A program made the position numbers and the translations under genes. From assembly GCA_017614155.1 (NCBI GenBank), contig JAGACK010000044.1, positions 1 through 64,000 of the forward strand: 64,000 bases of DNA, written 5' to 3'. This stretch comes from Lachnospiraceae bacterium. GTDB lineage: Bacteria; Bacillota; Clostridia; Lachnospirales; Lachnospiraceae. Below the pieces are notes generated by a model. That model made no database searches, was not told the origin of the DNA, and was given only the letters and a program-made list of their open reading frames with translations. Position 1 is the first letter of the stretch. Each line of letters starts with the position of its first letter. Below are positions 62,987-64,000 of the stretch, one piece after another.

Positions 62987-63768
62987 ATCTCCTTCTGTCC
63001 TTTATATGTACAAATCCTGCTCGAATAGTGGTTTACCACATCATCGGCTATGATATCATAAACTCTTCCCATCTCTATGGTCTCCATATGGATCCCGTTT
63101 ATCTCATAGTGCCATGCAGCGCCGATCTCCTGAAACTCTTTTTCGAAAGGGTAGATCGTTAAGAATATGTCTCTGTCAAGACACCTGACATTCATGCTGT
63201 AGGTTTTTTCCGTGGTGTTGCCGTCCCCATCCGTATAAGGAGCGGTAAAATTCTTCAGATATCTGTAAGGTACCCCTTTCATCTGCTCCACATAATGGAC
63301 AAATGTAAAGGAATGCTGGGGCTCCACATCTATAAATACATTTTTTGCATTTACATCCCTGCAGTACGAAAAAGGACTGTCCGCGCCAAAGGAACTCTGA
63401 TTATCCATGGCAGCAAGTTTTTTTGCATCCTTTCCCCATACCGCAAAAGAATAGATCGGATGGGCTGTCCGGATAAAATCATCCCTTTTGAGGGCGATCT
63501 TTCCCAAAGATCCCGTCCTTGAAGGCGATTTTTTGACATCAAAAGGAATCCCTTTACAAAAATCCCAGTTAAAAACAGGGATCATAAGGGTTCCTTCTTC
63601 AGTGATAATATCTTTTATACTGTCTATGAGAATGTTCAGATCAGTATCGTCCCCGTTTTCCATACAGGTATAAACAAGGGTCTTTACATCCGAGGCGATC
63701 CAGACCGCGTCGCCTTTTTGAATCCCGAAATGTCCTGGTATGTCTTTAAGCCTGATGTATCCTTCCAT
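62974..63768 (-). CDS. AAC(3)-fold N-acetyltransferase
   Basis: A 264-residue protein of the aminoglycoside 3-N-acetyltransferase fold. KGDAVWIASDVKTLVY, EEGTLMIPVFNWDFCKG, RTAHPIYSFAVWGKDA and SPFSYCRDVNAKNVFIDVEPQHSFTFVHYVEQM match the usual pattern, including the late His region. Members acetylate amino sugars or other amines; its partners here make antibiotic resistance unlikely. ATG 63768 lies two bases after the upstream stop. Confidence 0.8.
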   Translation of the reverse strand: MEGYIRLKDIPGHFGIQKGDAVWIASDVKTLVYTCMENGDDTDLNILIDSIKDIITEEGTLMIPVFNWDFCKGIPFDVKKSPSRTGSLGKIALKRDDFIRTAHPIYSFAVWGKDAKKLAAMDNQSSFGADSPFSYCRDVNAKNVFIDVEPQHSFTFVHYVEQMKGVPYRYLKNFTAPYTDGDGNTTEKTYSMNVRCLDRDIFLTIYPFEKEFQEIGAAWHYEINGIHMETIEMGRVYDIIADDVVNHYSSRICTYKGQKEIWKG

Positions 63769-63769
63769 C

Positions 63770-64000
63770 TCACATAAGGGCAAGCTTCTCGAGCGCAAGT
63801 TCAGGTATCAGAAGCTCTGAATGTTCTCTGATAAAGCTCTCTATGGCAGGTGTGTAATCCTCTGTATCGGCATATTCAGCCAGCATATTGCAGATCTTGT
63901 TGAACTGCTCGGGAGTGTGATCCGATTTTTTCATCACAAGATAAAATCTGCCGTTTTCCAGGGATTTGTACAGGCAGTTCTCTCCGTGATAGATCCCCTT
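63770..64000 (-). CDS. C-terminal end of a MecA-like adaptor protein (partial)
   Basis: The last 76 residues of a gene running off the window. CLYKSLENGRFYLVMKKS and FNKICNMLAEYADTEDY resemble the C-terminal domain of MecA, the ClpC adaptor. The end is LIPELALEKLALM. The stop TGA lies one base before the AAC(3)-like ATG. The N-terminal part is not in the window, so the call rests on a short match. Confidence 0.55.
   Translation of the reverse strand, partial: KGIYHGENCLYKSLENGRFYLVMKKSDHTPEQFNKICNMLAEYADTEDYTPAIESFIREHSELLIPELALEKLALM

Noticed and set aside
62974..63768. Aminoglycoside resistance gene
   Set aside because: The fold matches AAC(3), but the gene is embedded in an ACP/MaoC/DUF4910 cluster, so a biosynthetic role is more likely.
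1..64000. CRISPR array, tRNA or rRNA genes
   Set aside because: No regularly spaced direct repeats, no tRNA cloverleaf with a CCA-end pattern and no rRNA core sequence were noticed on reading; a tRNAscan or CRISPR finder could overturn this.

Overview
The window is bacterial chromosome from a low-to-mid GC Firmicute, most likely a Lachnospiraceae-type Clostridia. The evidence is gene order and family content: rpsF-ssb-rpsR, gdpP-rplI-dnaB, dnaD-dnaC-prs, ftsB-tilS-hpt-ftsH and tadA-SRP RNA. Strong AGGAGG ribosome sites, frequent ATGA stop/start overlaps and occasional TTG/GTG starts fit the same group. No rRNA, tRNA, CRISPR array or prophage was seen.

Layout. 1-6157 (+): ribosomal and replication genes with a c-di-AMP phosphodiesterase. 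22297-6114 (-): one 16-kb exopolysaccharide operon read from a clear promoter at 22329-22357. It holds nucleotide-sugar genes (rmlD, an FdtB/FdtA pair, gmd, fcl), an initiating phosphoglycosyltransferase, several glycosyltransferases, a Wzx flippase and two paralogous Wzy-like polymerases. One large membrane protein in it is split by an in-frame TGA. 22643-27509 (+): murC, then a replication-loader operon (DnaD, DnaC/DnaI) with prs. 27623-32605 (-): an orphan 848-aa membrane-anchored protein, a methyltransferase and a polytopic membrane protein. 32643-35176 (+): nth and an intact IS1182-type element. 35205-44996 (-): mixed housekeeping genes (FGGY kinase, SRP RNA, tadA, NrdG-like activase, CdaR-type regulator, DUF1002 protein, lipase, metG). 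45342-49427 (-): ftsH, hpt, tilS, ftsB. 49557-55342 (+): a promoter with a structured leader or small RNA, an unknown 82-aa protein, then a coupled GH18-tsaC-rpiB-dCMP deaminase-SleB hydrolase operon. 55366-60151 (-): TagA-like transferase, FtsE, FtsX, an EnvC-like M23 hydrolase and a CtpA-type protease. 60230-64000 (-): a sirtuin, then a compact ACP / MaoC / DUF4910 / AAC(3)-like cluster behind the end of a MecA-like gene.

How genes work together. The EPS operon contains most steps from activated sugar to flipped and polymerised repeat unit; the dTDP-glucose entry enzymes (RmlA, RmlB) must lie elsewhere. FtsEX, the M23 hydrolase, FtsB and FtsH form a cell-envelope and division theme. The SleB-type hydrolase at 54002 shares the coiled-coil module of the M23 protein, which suggests a second enzyme under FtsEX control.

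Repeats stand out. There is a REP-like family with three copies (a perfect 37-bp inverted pair, one copy inserted in frame in a gene, and one decayed copy). Two nested palindromes of about 175-195 bp also occur in intergenic gaps. All assignments come from reading the sequence; none was checked against a database.
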